A program made the position numbers and the translations under genes. Shown one piece after another: positions 11,167 to 22,486 of a stretch of DNA of 64,000 nt; position 1 is the first letter of the stretch; the number at the start of each line of letters is the position of its first letter. This DNA is from Hydractinia symbiolongicarpus (taxonomy: Eukaryota; Cnidaria; Hydrozoa; Anthoathecata; Hydractiniidae). Below the pieces are notes generated by a model. It did no database searches. It was given only the letters and a program-made list of their open reading frames with translations, and was not told the DNA's origin. Location of the stretch: positions 16,184,001-16,248,000 of the forward strand of contig NC_079878.1 in NCBI RefSeq assembly GCF_029227915.1. The letters run 5' to 3'.

Positions 11167-12476
11167 CCGATCCCTACCTTTCTAGGCTCGTAGTAGCATA
11201 TAGTTTACGTGTAAGACACTTATTAGGCTGCATAATGTCGTATTACGATCTTTAGAAGCCTGTGCACGCACTTGACGGTGTTCTATTGCCATGGCGGAAA
11301 GGAAAACGACTTGAGGCGTTACAATCTATTGATAGTGAACGAACTAGACCGATCAGCACTTGTCTAAGCTGGTAGCGCCACGTAGTTCACGTGTAAGGCC
11401 TTTATTAGGCCGCAAAAAGCCGTACTACAAGCTTCAAAAGACTGTGCACGTAGTTGAATATGTTCTATTGCCATGCCGGAAAGGAAAACGACTGGAGACG
11501 TCGTAGTCCATTGAGAGTGGAAGGACTAGACCGATCCCTACCTGTCTAGCCTCGTAGAAGCACGTGATTTACGTGTAAGGTCCTTATTAGGCTGCAAAAA
11601 GCCGTGCTACAATTTTTGGAAGACTGTGCACGTAGTTGACGGTGTTCTATTGCCATGGCGGAAAGGAAGTCAACTTGAGGCGTTGCAATCCATTGAGAAT
11701 GAAAGGACTAGACCGTTCTCAATCGGTCTAGGCTCGTGGAAGCACGTGATTTACGTGTAAGGCCCTTATTGGGCTGCAAAAGGCCGTATTACAATCTTTA
11801 AAAGACTGTGCACGTAGTTGACGCTGTTCTATTGCCACGGCGGAAAGGAAAAGGACTTGAGACGTCGTAGTTCATTAAGAGTGGGAGGACTAGACCGTTC
11901 CCCACCTATTTAGGGTCGCAGAAGCATGTGATTTTCGTGTAAGGCTCTTATTAGGCTCTGAAGGAACGTATTACAACCTTTAGAAGAATCTGCACGTACT
12001 TGATAGTGTTCTATGGCTAATGCGGAATGCAAAACAACTTGAGATGTCGTAATCCATGTAATGTGGAATGACTAGACCGTTCACCACCTATCTAGGCTCG
12101 TAGGAACATGTGATTCACGTGTAAGGCCCTTACTAGGCTGCAAAAAAACGTATTACAACCTTTAAAAGCCTGTGCACATAGTTGACGGTGTTGTGTGGCC
12201 ATTACGGATTTAAAAACGACTTGAGGCGCCGTAGTCCGTTGAGAGTGGAAGGACTAGACCGTTCTCAATCGGTCTAGCCTCGTAGAAGCACGTGATTTAC
12301 GTGTAAGGCCCTTATTAGGCTGCAAAAAGCCGTGCTACAATTTTTGGAAGACTGTGCACGTAGTTGACGGTGTTCTATGGCCATGGTGGAAAGTAAAGTG
12401 ACTTGAGACGTCGTAGTCTATTAAGAGTGGAAAGGCTAGACCGATTCCCACCTGTCTAACCTCGTCAAAGCACGTG

Positions 12477-13080
12477 ATTTACGTGTAAGGCCCTTATTGG
12501 GCTGCAAAAGGCCGTATTACAATCTTTAAAAGACTGTGCACGTAGTTGACGCTGTTCTATTGCCACGGCGGAAAGGAAAAGGACTTTAGACGTCGTAGTT
12601 CATTAAGAATGGGAGGACTAGACCGTTCCCCACCTATTTAGGGTCGCAGAAGCACGTGATTTTCGTGTAAGGTCCTTATTAGGCCTGCAAAGGGCGTATT
12701 ACAATCTTTAAAAGACTGTGCACGTAGTTGACGGTGTTTTATTGCCATGGCGGAGAGGAAAACGCTTTGAGGCGTCGTAGTCCATTGAGAGTGGAAGGAC
12801 TAGACCGATCAACATCTATCTAGGCTCCTGGAAACACGTGATTTTTGTGTAAGGTCCTTATTAGGCCTGCAAAGGGCGTATTACAACCTCTAAAAAACTG
12901 TGGACGAAGTTGACGGTGTTCTATTGCCATGGCGGAAAGGAAGTCAACTTGAGGCGTTGCAATCCATTGAGAATGGAAGGACTAGACCGTTCTCAATCGG
13001 TCTAGGCTCGTGCAAGCACGTGATTTACATGCAAGGCCCTTATTAGGCTGTAAAAGGCCGTAATACAATCCTTAGAAGAC
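12477..13080. repeat. Domain I unit, third copy, truncated
   Basis: Matches 1 to about 604 at a constant offset of 12476, including the rare AAGAATGGG variant near 130 and 12606. Similarity drops near 13080, where the sequence joins another series of monomers. Confidence 0.75.
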
Positions 13081-14550
13081 TGTGGACGCAGTTGACGGTG
13101 CTCTATGGCCATGGTGGAAAGTAAAACGACTTGAGACGTCGAATTCCATTGAGAGTGGAAAAGCTAGACCGATTCCCACCTGTCTAACCTCGTCGAAGCA
13201 CGTGATTTACGTGTAAGGCCCTTATTAGGCTGCAAAAGGCCGTATTTCAACTTTTAGAAGACTGTGCACGTAGTTGACGGTGTTCTGTTGCCATGACGGA
13301 AAGGAAAACGTCTTGAGGCGTTGTAATCTATTCACAGTTAAAGGACTAGACCAATCACTACCTATCTAGGCTCGTAGAAGCACGTGATTTTCGTGTAAGG
13401 CACTTATTAGGCTCTGAAAGAACGTATTACAACCTTTAGAAGAATCTGCACGTACTTGACAGTGTTCTATGGCTAATGCGGAATGCTAAACGACTTCAGA
13501 TGTCGTAGTCCATGTAATGTGGACTGACTAGACCGTTCCCCACCTATCTAGGCTCGTGGAAACACGTGATTTTCGTGCAAGGCCCTTATTAGGCCACAAA
13601 AGGCAGTATTACAATCTTTAAAAGACTGTGCACGTAGTTGACGGTGTTCTATTCCCATGACAAAAGAAGAACGAATTGAGGTGTTGTAATCTATTGAGAG
13701 TGAAAGGACTAGAGCGATCGTCAGCTGTCTAGGCTCGTGGAAGGACGTACTTTACGTTATTAGGCTGCACAATGTCGTATTACAATCTTTAGAATCCTGT
13801 GCAAGTAGTTGACGGTGTTCTATTGCCTTGCCGGAAAGGAAAGCGAATTGAAATGTCGAAGTCCATTACGAGTGGAAGGACTAGACCGTTCCCAACTTAT
13901 CTAGGCTCGCGGAAGCACGTGATTTTCGTGTAAGGTTTTTATTAGGCTGTAAAAGGCCGTAATACAATCCTTAGAAGCCTGTGCACGCAGTTGACGGTGT
14001 TCTATGGCCATGGTGGAAAGTAAAGTGACTTGAGACGTCGTAGTCCATTGAGAGTGGAAAAGCTAGACCGATTCCCACCTGTCTAACCTCGTCGAAGCAC
14101 GTGAACTACGTGTAAGGTCCTCTTTAGGCTGCAAAAGACCGTATTACAATCTTTAAAAGCCTGTGCACGTAGTTGAAAGTGTTCTATTGCCATGCCGGAA
14201 AGGAAAACGACTGGAGACTTCGTAGTCCATTGAAAGTGGAAGGACTAAACGGACCACCACCTGTCTAGGCTCGTGCAAACACGTGATTTACATATAAGGC
14301 CCTTTTTAGGCTGTAAAAAGCCGTATTACAATCTTTAGGAAACTGTGCACGGAGTTGACGCTGTTTTATTGCCATGGCGGAAAGGAAAACGACTTGAGGC
14401 GTTACAATCTATTGAGAGTGAACGAACTAGACCGATCAGCACTTGTCTAAGCAGGTACTAGCACGTAGTTCACGTGTAAAGCCTTTATTATGCCGCAAAA
14501 AGCCGTACTACAAGCTTCAAAAGACTGTGCACGTAGTTGAAAGTGTTCTA
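13080..14550. repeat. Mosaic of divergent monomers between domains I and II
   Basis: Eight or so monomers that I cannot fit to a neighbouring long unit. They mix variants of several classes and include a shortened monomer near 13750-13765, where about 12 bases between ACGT and TATTAGGCTGC are missing. No gene or foreign insert is visible. Confidence 0.6.
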
Positions 14551-16770
14551 TTGCCATGCCGGAAAGGAAAACGACTGGAGACGTCGTAGTCCATTGAGAG
14601 TGGAAGGACTAAACGGACCACCACCTGTCTAGGCTCGTGCAAACACGTGATTTACATTTAAGGCCTTTTTTTAGGCCGTAAAAGGCCCTATTACAATCTT
14701 TAGAAGTATATGCACCTAGTTGACGGTGTTCTAATGACATGGCGGATTTGAAAACGATTTAAGGCGTTGTAGTCTATTGAGAATAGAAGGACTAGACCGT
14801 TCTCAATCGGTCCAGGCTCGCAGAAGCACGTGATTTACGTGTAAGGCCTTTACTAGTCTTCAAAAGTCTGTATTACAATCTGAAAAAGCCTGTGCACGTA
14901 TTTGACGGTGTTGTGTGGCCATTCCGGATTTAAAAACGACTTGAGGCGCCGTAGTCCGTTGTGAGTGGAAGGACTAGACCGTTCTCAATCGGTCTAGCCT
15001 CGTAGAAGCACGTGAATTACGTGTAAGGCCCTTATTAGGCTGCAAAAAGCCGTGCTACAGTTTTTAGAAGACTGTGCACGCACTTGATGGTGTTTAATGG
15101 CTACTGCGGAATGGAAAACGTCTTGAGGTGACATAGTCCATTGGGAGTGGAAGGACTAGACCGATCTCCGCCACTTTAGACTCGCAGAAGCTCGTAGTTT
15201 ACGTGTAAGGTCCTTATTAGGCCGCAAAAGGCCGTATTACAACCTTGAGAAGAACGTGCCCATATTTGACCGTTTTCTATGGCAATCGCGGATTCGAAAA
15301 GGGTTTGAGGCGTCGTAGTCCATTGAGAGTGGAAGGACTAGACCGATCCCAACCTGTCTAGGCTCGTTGAAGCACGTGAATTACTAGTAAGGCCCTTACT
15401 ACTCTCCAAAAGGCCGTATTGCAACCTTAAGAAGAATGTGCCCATGTTTCACTGTGTTCTATGGCCATTGCGGATTCGAAAACGGTTTGAGGAGTCGTAG
15501 TCCATTGAGAGTGGAAGGACTAGACCGTTCAACACCTATCTAGGCTCGTGGAAACACGTGATTTTCGTGTAAGGCCCTTATTAGGCCGCAAAAGGCCGTA
15601 TTATAATCTTTCAAAGTCTGTGCACGGAGTTGACGGTGTTTTATTGCCATGGCGAAAAGGAAAACACTTTGAGGCGTTATAATCTATTGAGAGTGGAAGG
15701 ACTAGGCTTGTGGAATCACGTGATTTACGTGTAAGACCCGTTTTAGGCCCCAAGAGGCTGAAATTCCAAATTTTAAAAGACTGTGCACGTAGTTGACGGT
15801 GTTCTATTGCCATGGCGGAAAGGAAGTCAACTTGAGGCGTTGCAATCCATTGAGAATGGAAGGACTAGACTCTTCTCAATCGGTCTAGGCTCGTGCAAGC
15901 ACGTGATTTACATGCAAGGGCTTTATTAGGCTGTAAAAGGCCGTATTACAATCTTTAGGAAACTGCGCACGGAGTTGACGCTGTTTTATTGCCATGGCGG
16001 AAAGGAAAACGACTTGAGGCGTTACAATCTATTGAGAGTGAACGAACTAGACCGATCAGCACTTGTCTAAGCTGGTAGAAGCACGTAGTTCACGTGTAAG
16101 GCCTTTATTAGGCCGCAAAAAGCTGTACTACAAGCTTTAAAAGACTGTGCACGAAGTTGAAAGTGTTCTATTGCCATGCCGGAAAGGAAAACGACTGGAG
16201 ACATCGTAGTCCATTGAGAGTGGAAGAAATAAACGGACCACCACCTGTCTAGGCTCGTGTAAACACGTGATTTACATTTAAGGCCTTTATTAGGCCGTAA
16301 AAGGCCCTATTACAATCTTTAGAAGTATATGCACCTAGTTGACGGTGTTCTAATGACATGGCGGATTTAAAAACGACTTGAGGCGCCGTAGTCCGTTGAG
16401 AGTGGAAGGACTAGACCGTTCTCAATCGGTCCAGCCTCGTAGAAGCACGTGATTTACGTGTAAGGCCTTTACTAGTCTTCAAAAGTTTGTATTACAATCT
16501 GTAAAAGCCTGTGCACGTATTTGACGGTGTTGTGTGGCCATTCCGGATTTATAAACGACTTGAGGCGCCGTAGTCCGTTGAGAGTGGAAGGACTAGACCG
16601 ATCCCTACCTTTCTAGGCTCGTAGTAGCATATAGTTTACGTGTAAGACACTTATTAGGCTGCATAATGTCGTATTACGATCTTTAGAAGCCTGTGCACGC
16701 ACTTGACGGTGTTCTATTGCCATGGCGGAAAGGAAAACGACTTGAGGCGTTACAATCTATTGATAGTGAA
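14551..16770. repeat. Domain II 2422-bp unit, copy 1
   Basis: Matches 16973-19192 at an offset of 2422, including the run of seven T near 14664 and 17086 and the ATTACTAGTAAGGCCC marker at 15381 and 17803. The length fits 13 monomers (2366) minus a 20-bp CTAG deletion at 15702 plus 75 bp contributed by the scar at 16716-16790. Similarity ends at 16770, exactly at the inverted insert. Confidence 0.8.
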
Positions 16771-16790
16771 GGGCCTTTTACGGCCTAATA
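16771..16790 (-). other. Short inverted, templated insert at a rearrangement junction
   Basis: The bases between GATAGTGAA and ATTGCCATGG read GGGCCTTTTACGGCCTAATA. With one flanking base on each side (16770-16791) this is the reverse complement of 22 bases at 16287-16308, in the TTATTAGGCCGTAAAAGGCC class. To its right the monomer restarts at ATTGCCATGG, 75 bases back from where it had reached (16716). It is the only inverted block I noticed in the window. Inference: a copying event that switched strand and then re-entered the array. Confidence 0.85.
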
Positions 16791-16971
16791 ATTGCCATGG
16801 CGGAAAGGAAAACGACTTGAAGTGTTGTAATCTATTGAGAGTGAACGGACTAGACAGATCCCGCCTCTCTAGGCTCGTAGAAGCACGTAGTTTACGTGTA
16901 AGGCCCTTATTAGGCTGCACAATGTCGTATTAGAATCTTTAGAAGACTGTGGCTGTAGTTGAAGTTGTTCT
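16791..16971. repeat. Single monomer linking the scar to the next copy
   Basis: This stretch and its continuation match about 9830-10015 onward at an offset of 6961, including the rare GACTGTGGCTGTAGTTGAAG variant. After the scar, the array therefore resumed from a block like the one at 9.83 kb rather than from its own neighbour. Confidence 0.75.
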
Positions 16972-19192
16972 ATTGCCATGCCGGAAAGGAAAACGACTGG
17001 AGACGTCGTAGTCCATTGAGAGTGGAAGGACTAAACGGACCACCACCTGTCTAGGCTCGTGCAAACACGTGATTTACATTTAAGGCCTTTTTTTAGGCCG
17101 TAAAAGGCCCTATTACAATCTTTAGAAGTATATGCACCTAGTTGACGGTGTTCTAATGACATGGCGGATTTGAAAACGATTTAAGGCGTTGTAGTCTATT
17201 GAGAATAGAAGGACTAGACCGTTCTCAATCGGTCCAGGCTCGCAGAAGCACGTGATTTACGTGTAAGGCCTTTACTAGTCTTCAAAAGTCTGTATTACAA
17301 TCTGAAAAAGCCTGTGCACGTATTTGACGGTGTTGTGTGGCCATTCCGGATTTAAAAACGACTTGAGGCGCCGTAGTCCGTTGAGAGTGGAAGGACTAGA
17401 CCGTTCTCAATCGGTCTAGCCTCGTAGAAGCACGTGAATTACGTGTAAGGCCCTTATTAGGCTGCAAAAAGCCGTGCTACAGTTTTTAGAAGACTGTGCA
17501 CGCACTTGATGGTGTTTAATGGCTACTGCGGAATGGAAAACGTCTTGAGGTGACATAGTCCATTGGGAGTGGAAGGACTAGACCGATCTCCGCCACTTTA
17601 GACTCGCAGAAGCTCGTAGTTTACGTGTAAGGTCCTTATTAGGCCGCAAAAGGCCGTATTACAACCTTGAGAAGAACGTGCCCATATTTGACCGTTTTCT
17701 ATGGCAATCGCGGATTCGAAAAGGGTTTGAGGCGTCGTAGTCCATTGAGAGTGGAAGGACTAGACCGATCCCAACCTGTCTAGGCTCGTTGAAGCACGTG
17801 AATTACTAGTAAGGCCCTTACTACTCTCCAAAAGGCCGTATTGCAACCTTAAGAAGAATGTGCCCATGTTTCACTGTGTTCTATGGCCATTGCGGATTCG
17901 AAAACGGTTTGAGGAGTCGTAGTCCATTGAGAGTGGAAGGACTAGACCGTTCAACACCTATCTAGGCTCGTGGAAACACGTGATTTTCGTGTAAGGCCCT
18001 TATTAGGCCGCAAAAGGCCGTATTATAATCTTTCAAAGTCTGTGCACGGAGTTGACGGTGTTTTATTGCCATGGCGAAAAGGAAAACACTTTGAGGCGTT
18101 ATAATCTATTGAGAGTGGAAGGACTAGGCTTGTGGAATCACGTGATTTACGTGTAAGACCCGTTTTAGGCCCCAAGAGGCTGAAATTCCAAATTTTAAAA
18201 GACTGTGCACGTAGTTGACGGTGTTCTATTGCCATGGCGGAAAGGAAGTCAACTTGAGGCGTTGCAATCCATTGAGAATGGAAGGACTAGACTCTTCTCA
18301 ATCGGTCTAGGCTCGTGCAAGCACGTGATTTACATGCAAGGGCTTTATTAGGCTGTAAAAGGCCGTATTACAATCTTTAGGAAACTGCGCACGGAGTTGA
18401 CGCTGTTTTATTGCCATGGCGGAAAGGAAAACGACTTGAGGCGTTACAATCTATTGAGAGTGAACGAACTAGACCGATCAGCACTTGTCTAAGCTGGTAG
18501 AAGCACGTAGTTCACGTGTAAGGCCTTTATTAGGCCGCAAAAAGCTGTACTACAAGCTTTAAAAGACTGTGCACGAAGTTGAAAGTGTTCTATTGCCATG
18601 CCGGAAAGGAAACCGACTGGAGACATCGTAGTCCATTGAGAGTGGAAGAAATAAACGGACCACCACCTGTCTAGGCTCGTGTAAACACGTGATTTACATT
18701 TAAGGCCTTTATTAGGCCGTAAAAGGCCCTATTACAATCTTTAGAAGTATATGCACCTAGTTGACGGTGTTCTAATGACATGGCGGATTTAAAAACGACT
18801 TGAGGCGCCGTAGTCCGTTGAGAGTGGAAGGACTAGACCGTTCTCAATCGGTCCAGCCTCGTAGAAGCACGTGATTTACGTGTAAGGCCTTTACTAGTCT
18901 TCAAAAGTTTGTATTACAATCTGTAAAAGCCTGTGCACGTATTTGACGGTGTTGTGTGGCCATTCCGGATTTATAAACGACTTGAGGCGCCGTAGTCCGT
19001 TGAGAGTGGAAGGACTAGACCGATCCCTACCTGTCTAGGCTCGTAGTAGCATATAGTTTACGTGTAAGACACTTATTAGGCTGCATAATGTCGTATTACG
19101 ATCTTTAGAAGCCTGTGCACGCACTTGACGGTGTTCTATTGCCATGGCGGAAAGGAAAACGACTTGAGGCGTTACAATCTATTGATAGTGAA
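16972..19192. repeat. Domain II 2422-bp unit, copy 2
   Basis: Second copy of the 14551-16770 block. It carries the short CTAG-deleted monomer at 18124 and the GTAGTAGCATATAG monomer near 19045. Unlike copy 1 it runs on through TGATAGTGAACGAACTAG without the inverted insert, so it preserves the unrearranged state of that monomer. Confidence 0.8.
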
Positions 19193-20046
19193 CGAACTAG
19201 ACCGATCAGCACTTGTCTAAGCTGGTAGCGCCACGTAGTTCACGTGTAAGGCCTTTATTAGGCCGCAAAAAGCCGTACTACAAGCTTCAAAAGACTGTGC
19301 ACGTAGTTGAAAGTGTTCTATTGCCATGCCGGAAAGGAAAACGACTGGAGACGTCGTAGTCCATTGAGAGTGGAAGGAATAAACGGACCACCACCTGTCT
19401 AGGCTCGTGCAAACACGTGATTTACATTTAAGGCCTTTATTAGGCCGTAAAAGGCCCTATTACAATCTTTAGAAGTATATGCACCTGGTTGACGGTGTTC
19501 TAATGACATGGCGGATTTAAAAACGACTTAAGGCACCGTAGTCCGTTGAGAGTGGAAGGACTAGACCGTTCTCAATCGGTCCAGCCTCGTAGAAGCACGT
19601 GATTTACGTGTAAGGCCTTTACTAGTCTTCAAAAGTTTGTATTACAATCTGTAAAAGCCTGTGCACGTATTTGACGGTGTTGTGTGGCCATTCCGGATTT
19701 ATAAACGACTTGAGGCGCCGTAGTCCGTTGAGAGTGGAAGGACTAGACCGATCCCTACCTGTCTAGGCTCGTAGTAGCATATAGTTTACGTGTAAGACAC
19801 TTATTAGGCTGCATAATGTCGTATTACGATTTTTAGAAGCCTGTGCACGCACTTGACGGTGTTCTATTGCCATGGCGGAAAGGAAAACGACTTGAGGCGT
19901 TACAATCTATTGATAGTGAACGAACTAGACCGATCAGCACTTGTCTAAGCTGGTAGAGCCACGTAGTTCACGTGTAAGGCCTTTATTAGGCCGCAAAAAG
20001 CCGTACTACAAGCTTCAAAAGACTGTGCACGTAGTTGAAAGTGTTC
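18590..20046. repeat. 4-monomer (728 bp) tandem pair in domain II
   Basis: GACCGATCCCTACC at 19018 recurs at 19746, an offset of 728, with the same monomer order around it. The right end joins the GGAAGTCAACTTGAGG monomer near 20047. From there to about 20620 the sequence repeats 18227-18800 at an offset of 1820 (10 monomers). Confidence 0.75.
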
Positions 20047-20619
20047 TATTGCCATGGCGGAAAGGAAGTCAACTTGAGGCGTTGCAATCCATTGAGAATG
20101 GAAGGACTAGACTCTTCTCAATCGGTCTAGGCTCGTGCAAGCACGTGATTTACATGCAAGGGCTTTATTAGGCTGTAAAAGGCCGTATTACAATCTTTAG
20201 GAAACTGCGCACGGAGTTGACGCTGTTTTATTGCCATGGCGGAAAGGAAAACGACTTGAGGCGTTACAATCTATTGAGAGTGAACGAACTAGACCGATCA
20301 GCACTTGTCTAAGCTGGTAGAAGCACGTAGTTCACGTGTAAGGCCTTTATTAGGCCGCAAAAAGCTGTACTACAAGCTTTAAAAGACTGTGCACGAAGTT
20401 GAAAGTGTTCTATTGCCATGCCGGAAAGGAAAACGACTGGAGACATCGTAGTCCATTGAGAGTGGAAGAAATAAACGGACCACCACCTGTCTAGGCTCGT
20501 GTAAACACGTGATTTACATTTAAGGCCTTTATTAGGCCGTAAAAGGCCCTATTACAATCTTTAGAAGTATATGCACCTAGTTGACGGTGTTCTAATGACA
20601 TGGCGGATTTAAAAACGAC

Positions 20620-22459
20620 TTGAGGCGTTGTAGTCCATTGAGAATAGAAGGACTAGACCGTTCTCAATCGGTCTAGGCTCGTGGAAGCACGTGATTTACA
20701 TGTAAGGCCCTTATTAGGCTGTAAAAGGCCGTAATACAATCCTTAGAAGACTGTGCACGCAGTTGACGGTGTTCTATGGCCATGGTGAAAAGAAAAGTGA
20801 CTTGAGACGTCGTAGTCTATTGAGAGTGGAAAGGCTAGACCGATTCCCACCTGTCTAACCTCGTCAAAGCACGTGATTTACGTGTAAGGCCCTTATTGGG
20901 CTGCAAAAGGCCGTATTACAATCTTTAAAAGAGTGTGCACGTAGTTGACGCTGTTCTATTGCCACGGCGGAAAGGAAAAGGACTTGAGACGTCGTAGTTC
21001 ATTAAGAGTGGGAGGACTAGACCGTTCCCCACCTATTTAGGTTCGCAGAAGCACGTGATTTTCGTGTAAGGCTCTTATTAGGCTCTGAAGAAACGTATTA
21101 CAACCTTTAGGAGAATCTGCACGTACTTGACAGTTTTCTATGGCTAATGCGGAATGCTAAACAACTTGAGATGTCGTAGTCCATGTAATGTGGAATGACT
21201 AGACCGTTCACCACCTATCTAGGCTCGTGGGAACATGTGATTCACGTTTAAGGCCCTTACTAGGTTGCAAAAGAACGTATTACAACCTTAAAAAGCTTGT
21301 GCACGTAGTACGGTGTTGTGTGGCCATTCCGGATTTAAAAACGACTTGAGGTGTCGTAGTCCGTTGAGAGTGGAAGGACTAGACCGTTCTCAATCGGTCT
21401 AGCCTCGTAGAAGCACGTGATTTACGTGTAAGGCCCTTATTAGGCTGCAAAAAGCCGTGCTACAATTTTTGGAAGACTGTGCACGTAGTTGACGGTGTTC
21501 TATTGCCATGGCGGAAAGGAAGTCAACTTGAGGCGTTGCAATCCATTGAGAATGGAAGGACTAGACCGTTCTCAATCGGTCTAGGCTCGTGCAAGCACGT
21601 GATTTACATGTAAGGCCCTTATTAGGCTGTAAAAGGCCGTAATACAATCCTTAGACGACTGTGGACGCAGTTGACGGTGCTCTATGGCCATGGTGGAAAA
21701 TAAAAGGACTTGAGACGTGGTAGTCTATTGAGAGTGGAAAAGCTAGACCGATTCCCACCTGTCTAACCTCGTCAAAGCACGTGAACTACGTGTAAGGTCC
21801 TTTCTAGGCTGCAAAAAACCGTATTACAATCTTTAAAAGCCTGTGCACGTAGTTGACGGTGTTCTATTGCCATGGCGGGAAGGAAAACGACTTGAAGTGT
21901 TGTAATCTATTGAGAGTGAACGGACTAGACATATCCCGTCTCTCTAGGCTCGTAGAAGCACGTAGTTTACGTGTAAGGCCCTTATTAGGCTGCACAATGT
22001 CGTATTAGAATCTTTAGAAGACTGTGCCTGTAGTTGAAGTTGTTCTATTGCTATGGCGGAAAGTAAAATAACTTGACATGTCGTAGTCCATTGTGAGTGG
22101 AAAAACTAGACCGATTTCCAGCTGTGTAACCTCGTCGAAGCACGTGATTTACGTTTAAGGCCTTTATTAGGCTGTAAAAAGCCGTATTACAATCTTTAGA
22201 AGACTGTGCACTTAATTGACGGTGCTCTATGGCCATGGTGGAAAGTAAAATGACTTGAGACGTCGTAGTCCATTGGGAGTGGAAAGGCTAGACCGATCAT
22301 TACCTATCTAGGCTCGTGCAAGCACGTGATTTACATGTAAGGCTTTATTAGGCTGTAAAAGGCCGTATTACAATCTTTAGGAAACTGTGCACGAGATGAC
22401 GCTGTTTTATTGCCATGGCGGAAAGGAAAACGACTTGAGGCGTTACAATCTATTGAGAG
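20620..22459. repeat. Block later copied to 26.5, 29.2 and 30.1 kb
   Basis: The distinctive CGTAGTACGG junction (two bases shorter than CGTAGTTGACGG) is at 21305-21314 and recurs at offsets of 5868 and then 2709 (near 27175 and 29884). The part from about 21560 to 22459 recurs at 30137-31036 at an offset of 8577. This block thus supplied both the 2709-bp unit and the left end of the 5736-bp unit, or shares a source with them. Confidence 0.7.
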
Positions 22460-22486
22460 TGCACCTAGTTGAATGCACCTAGTTGA
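22460..22486. other. Deletion scar with 13-bp direct duplication
   Basis: TGCACCTAGTTGA occurs twice, at 22460-22472 and 22474-22486, separated by one A. The left flank ends in ATTGAGAG. In the parallel block near 31030-31350 the two flanks are about 280 bases further apart and the 13 bases occur once. The scar thus combines a deletion of roughly 1.5 monomers with a small local duplication. Confidence 0.75.

Larger units (their letters stand above)
6170..12476. repeat. Domain I higher-order unit, copy 2 (rearranged)
   Basis: About 6481-10015 parallels 697-3890 in order, with offsets of 5783-5784 at the left end and about 6125 further on, after extra monomers near 7290-7620 and 8100-8280 and a lost one near 8400. 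About 11749-12476 parallels 5442-6169 with an offset of 6307. Between them, about 10015-11570 carries monomers that match domain II rather than copy 1. The unit is therefore a mosaic of a tandem copy and a replaced middle. Confidence 0.65.

Noticed and set aside
15470-15490. GGATTCGAA, which resembles the reverse of a tRNA-type B box
   Set aside because: It matches 9 of 11 bases, no A box lies at a suitable distance on the minus strand, and only some monomers have it. No tRNA fold or SINE tail was seen.
16703-16933. Plus-strand open frame of 76 codons across the inverted insert
   Set aside because: It is open only because the insert and the out-of-register join remove a stop. The peptide repeats the same short pattern twice, as expected from two partial monomers.
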